Source of the DNA: Zunongwangia mangrovi
GTDB lineage: Bacteria; Bacteroidota; Bacteroidia; Flavobacteriales; Flavobacteriaceae
Length of the DNA: 64,000 bases
Direction: 5' to 3'
Assembly: GCF_900112105.1 (NCBI RefSeq)
Contig: NZ_FOKV01000003.1
Coordinates: 248,001 to 312,000 of the forward strand
The notes under the pieces are model-generated. The model did not search any database. It saw only the letters and a list, made by a program, of their open reading frames with translations, and was not told the origin of the DNA. Positions 49,460 to 57,482 of this stretch are shown here, one piece after another (the first letter of the stretch is position 1; the number at the start of each line of letters is the position of its first letter). The position numbers and the translations under genes are program-made.

Positions 49460-51082
49460 TTAATAGCCTGTATTTTGAGTTAAATTAGGATTGATTAAAA
49501 TGATGTTACTTGGTAGTGGGAACAAAGCTCTAAAATCACCAACCGAGGTTCCAGATTGCGAACCACCTTTAAATGGCCATAGATAATTACCTGAAGTAAA
49601 ATCGTTGTATCTAATAAGATCTGTTCTTCGTTGTCCTTCCCAGTACAATTCTCTTGCTCTTTCGTCTAAGATGAAATCTGTAGTAAGATCTGCTGAAGAA
49701 ATATTACCATCAGAATTTCCAAAAGCTCTTTCTCTTAGCTCGTTGATGTATCCAACAGCATTTTGCACACTACCTCCAGAACCTCCTCGAGTTACCGCTT
49801 CGGCATACGTAAGATAGATTTCTGCCATTCTAATGATAGGTAAATCTGTATCTACGAAGTCTCCACCGGTATCACTACCAGCATTTCCTTCAGAATCGAT
49901 ATTCTTAAACTTAGTTACCGCATATCCATCTGTAAAAGTATTGGCGATCGTGTTGATCTCAAGACTTTGACCTTCTGTAAAAAACATAGCTCTTTGGTCT
50001 GCCCATTCGGTTGGGTTACCATCAGCATCTGAAGCTGTTACCGCATAGTCGAATTTGTTTACCAAAGCCTTTGTTGTTCTTAAGCCAGACCATCCACCAT
50101 TCACTCCATAGGCAGAAGCATCCATTTCACCACCAATGGCAGCATGCACAAGAAATGTAGTCCCTCCATAAGTTCTGGAACTGTTACCATCGAAGTTCAA
50201 TGCGAAGATAAATTCGTCTTGAGCACCATTACTATCATTGTCTGCTAAGAAAAGTTCGTCATAAGCAGACCCATTTCCGTTAGCATCTACAGTGTTGATC
50301 TGGTAAGATGAATTGATCACCTGGTTTGCATAGGTAATCGCATCTGTATAACGATCCTGGCCGATCCAGGTTTCAGCGTTAAGATAAAGTTTTGAAAGAA
50401 GAGCCCAGGCTGCAACACGATCTACGCGACCATATTCGCTAGCACCGCTTTCATTTAAATTATTCTGAATTTCAGTTAATTCAGCTTCGATATAATTGAA
50501 GATTTCTTCTCTTGAATTTTGAGCTGGTAATTCAGTTGAAATCTGAGTTACCAAAGGAACATTTCCATAAAGATCGATCAGGTTGTAATACGCAAATGCT
50601 CTTAAGAACCGTGCTTCAGCAATAAAAGAAGCTACTGAAGGATCATCCAAAGAGGATGCATTTGAAATAAAAGAGTTACAAAAAGATACCTCCTGCGCAA
50701 GACGATAATACATTGCTGTGGTAAAATCATTTCCTGCACCCCAGCTCATAGCATGTAAATTAGGAAGTCCCGGGTCACCCCAACCTACAACAGCATTATC
50801 TGTAGTAAGCTCATTTAAACTAAATAACATTCTGGAATATTGTGAAGTTCCTTCATCTATTCCAGAAATATCAGGTTGTCCTGCTGGTCCCTGTTGTCCT
50901 GTTAAGGCTAAACTGGCATAAAGTTTAGCTAAAGCACCTCTTGCCTCGTCTGCATTAGCAAATACATCATTCTCTGTAAAACTATCTGGATCGATAGGTG
51001 TTTGATCCAGGTCATCATGGCAAGACACTATAATAAGTGTAGGTATGATGAGCGCTAATTTCTTTATATAATTCATTTTCAT
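49460..51082 (-). CDS. susD: SusD-like outer-membrane maltodextrin-binding lipoprotein
   Basis: A 540-residue RagB/SusD-family lipoprotein that caps the SusC channel and binds the glycan. Seen: signal with lipobox IIVSC and HDDLDQTPID, ADEARGALAKLYASLALTGQQG, the TPR-like helical region with EARFLRAFAYYNLIDLYGNVPLVTQ, and the C-terminal INELRERAFG, ILDERARELYWEGQRRTDLIRYNDF and PLPSNIILINPNLTQNTGY, all landmarks. The start at 51082 (MKMNYIKK) follows the susC stop by 10 bases; an ATG two codons later is equally possible. Substrate is inferred from the neighbouring amylases, GH97 and GH65. Confidence 0.95.
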   Translation of the reverse strand: MKMNYIKKLALIIPTLIIVSCHDDLDQTPIDPDSFTENDVFANADEARGALAKLYASLALTGQQGPAGQPDISGIDEGTSQYSRMLFSLNELTTDNAVVGWGDPGLPNLHAMSWGAGNDFTTAMYYRLAQEVSFCNSFISNASSLDDPSVASFIAEARFLRAFAYYNLIDLYGNVPLVTQISTELPAQNSREEIFNYIEAELTEIQNNLNESGASEYGRVDRVAAWALLSKLYLNAETWIGQDRYTDAITYANQVINSSYQINTVDANGNGSAYDELFLADNDSNGAQDEFIFALNFDGNSSRTYGGTTFLVHAAIGGEMDASAYGVNGGWSGLRTTKALVNKFDYAVTASDADGNPTEWADQRAMFFTEGQSLEINTIANTFTDGYAVTKFKNIDSEGNAGSDTGGDFVDTDLPIIRMAEIYLTYAEAVTRGGSGGSVQNAVGYINELRERAFGNSDGNISSADLTTDFILDERARELYWEGQRRTDLIRYNDFTSGNYLWPFKGGSQSGTSVGDFRALFPLPSNIILINPNLTQNTGY

Positions 51083-51092
51083 ACTTCTTTTT

Positions 51093-54020
51093 TTAGAAAT
51101 TAAGATTTACACCAACGGTAAAAGTTCTTGGTCTTGGATAGAAGTTATTGTCGATACCTCCATTAATTTCTGGATCAAGACCATCATAGTCTGTCACGAT
51201 AAGCACGTTTTGCGCTGTACCATAAAGACGTAGTGTAGATTCTTCAAAGATTTGATCGAAAGTATATCCTAGTGTGATATTGTCTAATTTGAAGAAAGAC
51301 GCATCTTGTACATAGTAATCACTTTGTAGATTAGTTTCAGTTAAACTTTGGAAACCAGTATTAAAGTAATCTCTATGTAGATTTGTTAGAATACTATTCT
51401 CTGTGGCTCTTATCTCATAAGATTTTGCAGAAGCCATATTGTTATATGCATAGTTTCCTAAACTAGCTCTAGATACAACCGCTAGATCCCAATTCTTAAA
51501 ACTAACATTGGTATTTAATCCCATAGTGATATCTGCAAAAGGATCCTTGTATAAATATTTATCTTCATCGTTGATCTGGTTGTCACCATTACGATCTACA
51601 TAAGCACCTTCGATTGGTCTTCCCGCTTCATCATAAACCTGTTTGTAAACCCAGTAGCTAAAAGGAGAATATCCTTCTTTGTGTAATTGGATATTATTAC
51701 CAGTACCTCCATTGATTCCACCAGTCTCTACCTGGTCTGGTAAATTGGTAATCTCATTATCGTTATAAGCGATATTGTAGCCAATACTCCATTTAAAATC
51801 ATCGGTTTGTACAGGAACTACATTTAATTCGAATTCAACACCTCTGTTTTCCATGTCTCCAATGTTCTTATCGATACCATTAGAGAAGTTAGTAAATGGA
51901 TCTACAGTTACGTAGCTAATCATATCTTCTGTTCTCTTAAGATATGCGTTAATAGATCCAGAGATTCTGCTATTAAAGAATGAATAATCTAAACCGGCAT
52001 TTAAAGTTTTTCCAACTTCCCATCTAAGGTCTTCGTTATAAGCTTCTGGACGGTAAGTTTGGTAATATGATTGTCCAAATTGATAATATGCATTAGACCT
52101 TGAACCTGTATATTTCGTTAAGAAAAGATAATCTCCAAGACCATTTACGTTTGCGATCTCACCATAACCTACACGAAGTTTTAATTGATCTACAGTATTA
52201 GAATTAAAGAATTCTTCGTTATTAATATTCCAGGCTACAGCAAAAGAAGGAAAGTATCCCCAACGATCATCTGGATTTAATTTAGATGAAGCATCAGCTC
52301 TTAAAGTTGCAGTTACTAAGTAACGATCTGCATAGTTATAATTTGCTCTACCAAAATATGATAGTAATGTGCTTCTCCATTTATCGATAAATTCAGCATC
52401 GTTTCCTTCTTCTGCAGCTTCACTATCAAAACTGTAGTTATCGTTTTCGAAACTCTGATAAGAATATCCCAAAACAGCGTTCAAACTGTGGTCATCAAAA
52501 TCATTATCGTAAGTTAAATAAGCATCGAACAGTTTATTAGTAGAGTTATTCGTATAATTTGAGTACGAGCCATTCCAATCTAACTGAGAAGATGGCATAT
52601 TTTCTGAAACTATCGTTCTACCATGACTATTTGTTCTATCTAGTCCAACGTTAACAGTCGCTGTGACATCTGGGAAAAAGTGTAGTTTATAGTCAACTTT
52701 TGCATTTCCTATAAAACGACGAACTTCAGCAGAATCATCTTTTTCGTTAATCAGTGCAATTGGGTTAACAGGAGCCAGGTTGTTTAAAGCATATCTATCT
52801 GCTTCCTCACTATATACTAACCATGAATTATAGTTACTAAATGGTGAGTTTGGATCATAAATAGGCTGTGTAGGATCGTAATCTACAGATGTTCCAATCG
52901 CATCACGGTTTGCGAACGTATTTTCAGTATACATTCCACGTCCGTTAAGCTCAAATTTTAAATGACCATCCATAAAACTTGGCCTTAAGCTTACAGATCC
53001 TGTTGTTCTGGAAAAGTTATCACCAGATAAAATTCCATCCTGATCTGTATACCCAACTGAAGCACGAGTTGGCATAAATCCACCAATGTTTCCGGTAGTA
53101 CTTAAATTGTGATCAAATCCTATTGCTTCAGAATAGATTTCTTCCTGCCAATTCATGTTAGCATCACCTAGTCTTGCGATAGCTGCTTCGTTCCCAACCT
53201 CGTTTACCAGTGCTCTAAACTCATCAGCATTCATTACATCTACATAATTTGTAGGTCTTGACACTGTTGTGTTACCAGAGTAGTTGAATTTAAATTCCTG
53301 TCCTTTACCTTTTTTAGTAGTAATTAAAACTACACCATTGGCAGCACGAGAACCATAGATCGCTGTAGAAGAAGCATCTTTTAGAACGGTCATGCTCTCG
53401 ATATCATTTGGATTAATGAAATCTAACGGGTTTCTGGATCCACCAACATTGCTATTGTCTAATGGAATTCCATCTACTACGTAAAGAGGAGAACTATTTA
53501 AAGAAATAGATCCAATACCCCGAATATTAATACTTTGTCCCTCACCAGGGGCTCCACCACCTGAAGTTACGGTAACACCGGCGATCTTACCAGTGATTAA
53601 CTGTCCTGCAGTGTTTACCTGTCCCTGGTTAAAATCTTCAGTAGAAACCTGGTTTACGGCACCTGTCGCATCTTTTTTACGAACGGTACCATATCCAACC
53701 ACAACTACTTCATCTAAAGTAGCCTGGTCTTCGTCTAACTGTACATCTATTGTTTGCTGTCCTGTGAATTCGACCTCTTTAGTAGAGAATCCTAAAAATG
53801 AAAAAGCGAGGGTATCACCCACTACAAGGTTTTCGATAGTGTATAAACCATCAAAGTCTGTAATGGTTCCATTGCTGGTTCCTTTTACAATCACGTTTGC
53901 TCCAGGCACCGGCATTCCGGTTGCGGTTTCAGAAACCGTTCCGGAAACGGAATTTTGGGCAAAAAAGCTCATCGGCAGCATAAGCAGCAAAAACAATGTG
54001 CTTTTAATTAATGTTCTCAT
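51093..54020 (-). CDS. susC: SusC-like TonB-dependent maltodextrin transporter
   Basis: A 975-residue outer-membrane transporter that imports maltooligosaccharides using TonB energy. Seen: signal peptide ending FFAQ, N-terminal carboxypeptidase regulatory-like domain (residues 24-100: VSGTVSETATGMPVPGANVIVKGTSNGTITDFDG), SusC signature DEVVVVGYGTVRKKDATGAV, plug domain with GQLITGKIAGVTVTSGGGAPGEGQSINIRG, LYVVDGIPLDN and NPNDIESMTVLKDASSTAIYGSRAANGVVLITTKKG, then a 22-stranded barrel ending NFYPRPRTFTVGVNLNF with a terminal Phe. First gene of the susC-susD-susE-amylase run. A LacI-type operator palindrome lies 110 bases upstream. Confidence 0.96.
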   Translation of the reverse strand: MRTLIKSTLFLLLMLPMSFFAQNSVSGTVSETATGMPVPGANVIVKGTSNGTITDFDGLYTIENLVVGDTLAFSFLGFSTKEVEFTGQQTIDVQLDEDQATLDEVVVVGYGTVRKKDATGAVNQVSTEDFNQGQVNTAGQLITGKIAGVTVTSGGGAPGEGQSINIRGIGSISLNSSPLYVVDGIPLDNSNVGGSRNPLDFINPNDIESMTVLKDASSTAIYGSRAANGVVLITTKKGKGQEFKFNYSGNTTVSRPTNYVDVMNADEFRALVNEVGNEAAIARLGDANMNWQEEIYSEAIGFDHNLSTTGNIGGFMPTRASVGYTDQDGILSGDNFSRTTGSVSLRPSFMDGHLKFELNGRGMYTENTFANRDAIGTSVDYDPTQPIYDPNSPFSNYNSWLVYSEEADRYALNNLAPVNPIALINEKDDSAEVRRFIGNAKVDYKLHFFPDVTATVNVGLDRTNSHGRTIVSENMPSSQLDWNGSYSNYTNNSTNKLFDAYLTYDNDFDDHSLNAVLGYSYQSFENDNYSFDSEAAEEGNDAEFIDKWRSTLLSYFGRANYNYADRYLVTATLRADASSKLNPDDRWGYFPSFAVAWNINNEEFFNSNTVDQLKLRVGYGEIANVNGLGDYLFLTKYTGSRSNAYYQFGQSYYQTYRPEAYNEDLRWEVGKTLNAGLDYSFFNSRISGSINAYLKRTEDMISYVTVDPFTNFSNGIDKNIGDMENRGVEFELNVVPVQTDDFKWSIGYNIAYNDNEITNLPDQVETGGINGGTGNNIQLHKEGYSPFSYWVYKQVYDEAGRPIEGAYVDRNGDNQINDEDKYLYKDPFADITMGLNTNVSFKNWDLAVVSRASLGNYAYNNMASAKSYEIRATENSILTNLHRDYFNTGFQSLTETNLQSDYYVQDASFFKLDNITLGYTFDQIFEESTLRLYGTAQNVLIVTDYDGLDPEINGGIDNNFYPRPRTFTVGVNLNF

Positions 54021-54052
54021 AAATTTCCCTATTGAATTTTACTTAGATTATA

Positions 54053-54073
54053 AACTTGATATTTTTACTTCCT
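54053..54073. promoter_or_regulatory. Shared element AACTT..ATATTTTTACTTCCT, copy in front of susC
   Basis: AACTT-G-ATATTTTTACTTCCT; the same sequence without the single G is found at 55345-55364 in front of the MFS transporter. Here it lies 33-53 bases before the susC ATG, in reverse orientation to susC. Confidence 0.35.
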
Positions 54074-54130
54074 GAGGTTAAAATTATATAATTTTTAAGT
54101 TCTTTTTTTGAGGATATCTCAATAAACCCT

Positions 54131-54148
54131 CACTACAACGTTGTAGTG
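54131..54148. promoter_or_regulatory. LacI-family operator in the susC-lacI gap
   Basis: CACTACAACGTTGTAGTG, a perfect 18-bp palindrome with the central CG typical of LacI-family operators. It lies 110 bases before susC and 111 bases before lacI, so the adjacent regulator could control both directions. Confidence 0.8.
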
Positions 54149-54213
54149 TTGAAAACTTTTCTTTTTTAAGCGGTTAAATTGCTTAAATCGCAAATAGAAA
54201 CATGATTTTAATG

Positions 54214-54221
54214 TATTTTTG
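54214..54221 (+). promoter_or_regulatory. -7 box of the lacI-type gene
   Basis: TATTTTTG matches TAnnTTTG exactly, 38 bases before the ATG at 54260 and about 65 bases after the operator palindrome. No -33 TTG at standard spacing. Confidence 0.4.
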
Positions 54222-54259
54222 AGGCTACAGAGAGCTCGAAAAAATGTAGACTGAATTTT

Positions 54260-55279
54260 ATGAGGCCAAAACTTACTTTAAAGCAAATAGCGAAAGAATT
54301 AGATGTATCGATTTCGACGGTTTCAAAATCGTTGAGAGATAGTCCAGAGATTGGTGAAGATACTAGACAAAAAGTGCAGGCTTTTGCCAAATTATACAAT
54401 TATAAGCCTAATAATATTGCGCTAAGCCTTAAAAACAGAAAGACAAAAACTATAGGAGTCGTAATTCCAGAAATTGTACATCATTTTTTTACGACCGTTA
54501 TTAGTGGGATAGAACATGTAGCCAATGAAAAGGGCTATAGTGTGATTGTATGTCTTTCAGATAACAGTTTCGATAAAGAAGTGCTGAATATGGAGATGCT
54601 TGCCAATGGTAGTATCGACGGATTCATACTTTCAGTTGCTAAAGAAACCATGCAAAAAGGTGATTATCATCATTTGATCGAAGTGGTTAATCAGGGAATG
54701 CCTTTGGTGCTTTTTGATCGCTCTGTAGAAGAAGTTCCTTCAGATAAAGTGATCATTGACGATGTAAAAGGCGCTAAAAAAGCGGTTCAATGCTTAATCG
54801 ATAAAGGTGCACGTAATATTGGAATTATTTCTACCGTAGATTATATTAGTGTAGGGAAATTAAGAACCCAGGGCTATACTGAAGCGCTTGTAGAAAATGG
54901 TTTTGAGGTAAATGAAAAAAATATCCTGAAAATCGAGAATATGGATCAGGTAGAGCAGGAAATTTCAGCTTTTGCTGAGTCTGGAGATTTTGATGCCCTC
55001 TTTGCGGTTAACGAACATTTTGCTGCGGCTGCCGTTAGAGCAGTTCGAGATAAAGGACAAAAAGTTCCTGATGATGTTCAGGTTATAGGCTTTACCGATG
55101 GAGAATTATCCAAACGTTTTATTCCTAGTCTAACAACTATTAGTCAGCACGGAAGCCGAATGGGCGAGGAGGCTGCACGCTTGCTTATAGAGAAATTAGA
55201 AAAGTCTCCAAATGAGGAAGAAAGCTACAAAACGATCATTGTGGAAACTGGTTTAATTGAGCGAGAATCTACAAAATAA
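54260..55279 (+). CDS. LacI-family transcription regulator of the maltose locus
   Basis: A 339-residue regulator. Residues 5-55 are the LacI helix-turn-helix and hinge (LTLKQIAKELDVSISTVSKSLRDSPEIGEDTRQKVQAFAKLYNYKPNNIALSLKNRKT, split over the two motifs), followed by a periplasmic-binding-protein-like sensor domain with IGVVIPEIVHHFFTTVISGIE, LVLFDRSV, VIIDDVKGAKKAVQCLIDKGARNIGII, DALFAVNEHFAAAAVRA and VQVIGFTDGELSKRFIPSLTTISQHGSRMGEEAA. It would bind maltose or a derivative and act at the 18-bp palindrome upstream. This is unlike Bacteroides, where SusR controls the system. Divergent from susC; upstream of malT-type transporter. Confidence 0.92.
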   Translation: MRPKLTLKQIAKELDVSISTVSKSLRDSPEIGEDTRQKVQAFAKLYNYKPNNIALSLKNRKTKTIGVVIPEIVHHFFTTVISGIEHVANEKGYSVIVCLSDNSFDKEVLNMEMLANGSIDGFILSVAKETMQKGDYHHLIEVVNQGMPLVLFDRSVEEVPSDKVIIDDVKGAKKAVQCLIDKGARNIGIISTVDYISVGKLRTQGYTEALVENGFEVNEKNILKIENMDQVEQEISAFAESGDFDALFAVNEHFAAAAVRAVRDKGQKVPDDVQVIGFTDGELSKRFIPSLTTISQHGSRMGEEAARLLIEKLEKSPNEEESYKTIIVETGLIERESTK

Positions 55280-55344
55280 TAATTTTAATGGCGTAATTTT
55301 TAAATTATTAGCTATCTTTATCGCCAAATTAGTTAATTTATCAG

Positions 55345-55364
55345 AACTTATATTTTTACTTCCT
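55345..55364. promoter_or_regulatory. Shared element AACTT-ATATTTTTACTTCCT, copy in front of the MFS transporter
   Basis: Equals 54053-54073 apart from one missing G. It lies about 58 bases before the transporter ATG and in the same orientation as that gene. A second, non-LacI regulatory site or a promoter part is possible; the sequence is AT-rich, so chance is not excluded. Confidence 0.35.
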
Positions 55365-55421
55365 ACCTAAATTAAGTTTTGATAAGTCTTAGTGCTTATC
55401 GTAACCATTTAAAATTACGAT

Positions 55422-56789
55422 ATGCAGAAACGCAAATTAAGTTTCTGGGAGATCTGGAATATGACATTCGGATTTCTCGGGATTCAAATGGGATTCGCAT
55501 TACAAAATGCAAATGCCAGCCGTATCCTTCAGGTTTTTGGTGCAGAGGTCGAGCATCTTTCATGGTTTTGGATCGTCGCTCCTGTTACAGGTTTGATCGT
55601 CCAACCTATTATTGGTTATTATAGTGATCGTACCTGGACCAAATTGGGTAGACGCCGTCCCTTTTTTCTAACAGGTGGAATTTTAGCTGCCATTGGTTTG
55701 GTGTTAATGCCAAATGCCGACTTGTTTACTGCAATTATGCCGTCTTTATGGGTTGGTGCGGGGATGTTAATGATCATGGATGCTTCTTTTAATGTAGCCA
55801 TGGAGCCATTTAGAGCTTTAGTAGCCGATAATCTTCCAAGCGATCAGCGAACATTAGGTTTTAGTATTCAAACGGTATTAATTGGGATAGGAGCGGTGGT
55901 TGGCTCTTGGTTACCTTATGTTTTAGCTAATTGGTTTGGATTTTCGAATAGAGCTGCGGAAGGTGAAATACCTTTAAATCTTCTACTATCTTTTATCATT
56001 GGAGCTGTAGTTTTAATAGTAAGTATCTTAATTACAGTATTTACCACTAAAGAATATAGTCCTGAGGAATTAGAGCATTTTCATGCACAGGAAGATAAAC
56101 CTGGTGATGTTGTTCCAGACGAAGAGAAATCTAAGATCACTGATATTTTTACAGATTTTCTAAAAATGCCGCATACCATGCGCCAGTTAAGCTGGGTGCA
56201 GTTTTTCTCCTGGTTTGGATTGTTCGGAATGTGGGTATTTGCTACTCCGGCCATAGCACATCATATCTATGGATTGCCACTTTCAGATTCTAGTAGTGAA
56301 ACCTACCAGGATGCTGGGGATTGGGTTGGGATCTTATTTGGAGTTTATAATGCCGTTTCTGCTGTCTTCGCGTTTTTCTTACCGGTAATCGCTAAAAAAG
56401 TAGGCCGTAAAAAAACGCACATCATTTCATTACTTATTGGTGGAGCAGGTTTGCTTTCAATTTATGTAATGCCAGATGAAAACTGGGTGATCTTAAGTAT
56501 GGTTGGTATTGGTGTTGCCTGGGCAAGTATCCTGGCGATGCCGTATGCTATTTTAGCCGGAGCGATACCACCTCGAAAAATGGGTGTTTATATGGGGATT
56601 TTCAACTTTTTTATTGTTGTGCCTCAAATAATCAATGCGTTAATAGGCGGGCCAATGGTAAAATACCTTTATGGCGGTGATCCTATTTATGCACTAATGA
56701 TGAGTGGTGTGGCTTTTATTATTGCGGCGATACTTACACTAAGAATAGACGACGTAGACGAAGAAGTCTCATCTAAAGCTACTAACTAA
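55422..56789 (+). CDS. MFS maltose-type transporter (SLC45/GPH-like)
   Basis: A 455-residue inner-membrane permease with twelve helices, of the group of maltose/sucrose-type MFS transporters found in maltose loci of Flavobacteriaceae (often named MalT or SusT-like). Seen: WEIWNMTFGFLGIQMGFALQNANASRILQVFGA, PVTGLIVQPIIGYYSDRTWTKLGRRRPFFLTG (the MFS motif A, GRRRPF), DASFNVAMEPFRALVADNLP, FSIQTVLIGIGAVVGSWLPYV and GVAWASILAMPYAILAGAIPPRKMGVYMGIFNFFIVVPQI. It would carry maltose into the cytoplasm with H+. Starts 142 bases after lacI; pgmB follows by 24 bases. Confidence 0.9.
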   Translation: MQKRKLSFWEIWNMTFGFLGIQMGFALQNANASRILQVFGAEVEHLSWFWIVAPVTGLIVQPIIGYYSDRTWTKLGRRRPFFLTGGILAAIGLVLMPNADLFTAIMPSLWVGAGMLMIMDASFNVAMEPFRALVADNLPSDQRTLGFSIQTVLIGIGAVVGSWLPYVLANWFGFSNRAAEGEIPLNLLLSFIIGAVVLIVSILITVFTTKEYSPEELEHFHAQEDKPGDVVPDEEKSKITDIFTDFLKMPHTMRQLSWVQFFSWFGLFGMWVFATPAIAHHIYGLPLSDSSSETYQDAGDWVGILFGVYNAVSAVFAFFLPVIAKKVGRKKTHIISLLIGGAGLLSIYVMPDENWVILSMVGIGVAWASILAMPYAILAGAIPPRKMGVYMGIFNFFIVVPQIINALIGGPMVKYLYGGDPIYALMMSGVAFIIAAILTLRIDDVDEEVSSKATN

Positions 56790-56813
56790 GAATTCAAGAA
56801 ACACACTACTAAA

Positions 56814-57470
56814 ATGAGTCAAAAAGCTATCATATTCGATCTTGATGGTGTAATCGTAGATACTGCAAAGTTCCATTTTTTAGCCTGGAAGAAACTGGCT
56901 AATGATCTGGGTTTCGATTTTACCAAAGAACAGAATGAAGAACTAAAAGGAGTGAGCCGGGTAGATTCGCTTAAAAAAATACTGAACTGGGGAAACAAAG
57001 AACTTTCAGAAGAGGAGTTTAATCGCCAAATGCAGCTTAAGAACGAGAATTACCTGTCTTATGTAAATGAGATGGATAAAGGAGAGGTGCTTCCGGGAGT
57101 ACAAAAAGTACTGGATTATCTAGAAGAAAATAATATTCCGTATGCACTGGGATCTGCCAGTAAAAATGCACGTCATATTTTAGAGAAAATCGATTTAAAA
57201 GATGGTTTTTCTGCGATTGTAGATGGTACAGATGTTAGCAAGGCAAAACCAGATCCCGAAGTTTTCTTGATTGCTGCTGAAAAACTAAATGTGGCTCCGC
57301 AAAAATGTATCGTTTTTGAAGATTCGGTTGCCGGAGTACAGGCAGCGAACAAAGGTGAAATGACAAGCATTGGAATTGGTGAAGAAAAAACACTTCAAGA
57401 AGCCGATTATATCTTCAATGATTTTACAGAGATCTCGATCGAATTTTTAAAAAATCTACTCCAAAAATAA
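56814..57470 (+). CDS. pgmB: Beta-phosphoglucomutase
   Basis: A 218-residue haloacid-dehalogenase-fold mutase turning beta-glucose 1-phosphate into glucose 6-phosphate. Seen: FDLDGVIVDTAKFHFLAWKKLANDLGFDF with nucleophile Asp9 and acid/base Asp11, the cap region with ELKGVSRVDSLKKIL, SASKNARHIL, DVSKAKPDPEVFLIAAEKL with Lys and IVFEDSVAGVQAA with the metal-binding Glu-Asp. The GH65 phosphorylase gene 12 bases downstream makes beta-glucose 1-phosphate, the substrate. This pairing is strong support for both assignments. Confidence 0.95.
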   Translation: MSQKAIIFDLDGVIVDTAKFHFLAWKKLANDLGFDFTKEQNEELKGVSRVDSLKKILNWGNKELSEEEFNRQMQLKNENYLSYVNEMDKGEVLPGVQKVLDYLEENNIPYALGSASKNARHILEKIDLKDGFSAIVDGTDVSKAKPDPEVFLIAAEKLNVAPQKCIVFEDSVAGVQAANKGEMTSIGIGEEKTLQEADYIFNDFTEISIEFLKNLLQK

Positions 57471-57482
57471 ATAATATCAGCA

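Noticed and set aside
53593-54075. A 160-codon plus-strand frame opposite the susC start
   Set aside because: Antisense shadow of the well-supported susC plug domain; low-complexity Ser/Thr/Val translation without a motif.
55379-55624. An 81-codon frame overlapping the MFS transporter start
   Set aside because: Same strand, different frame from the transporter; translation has no family features, while the transporter frame begins with clear MFS motifs.
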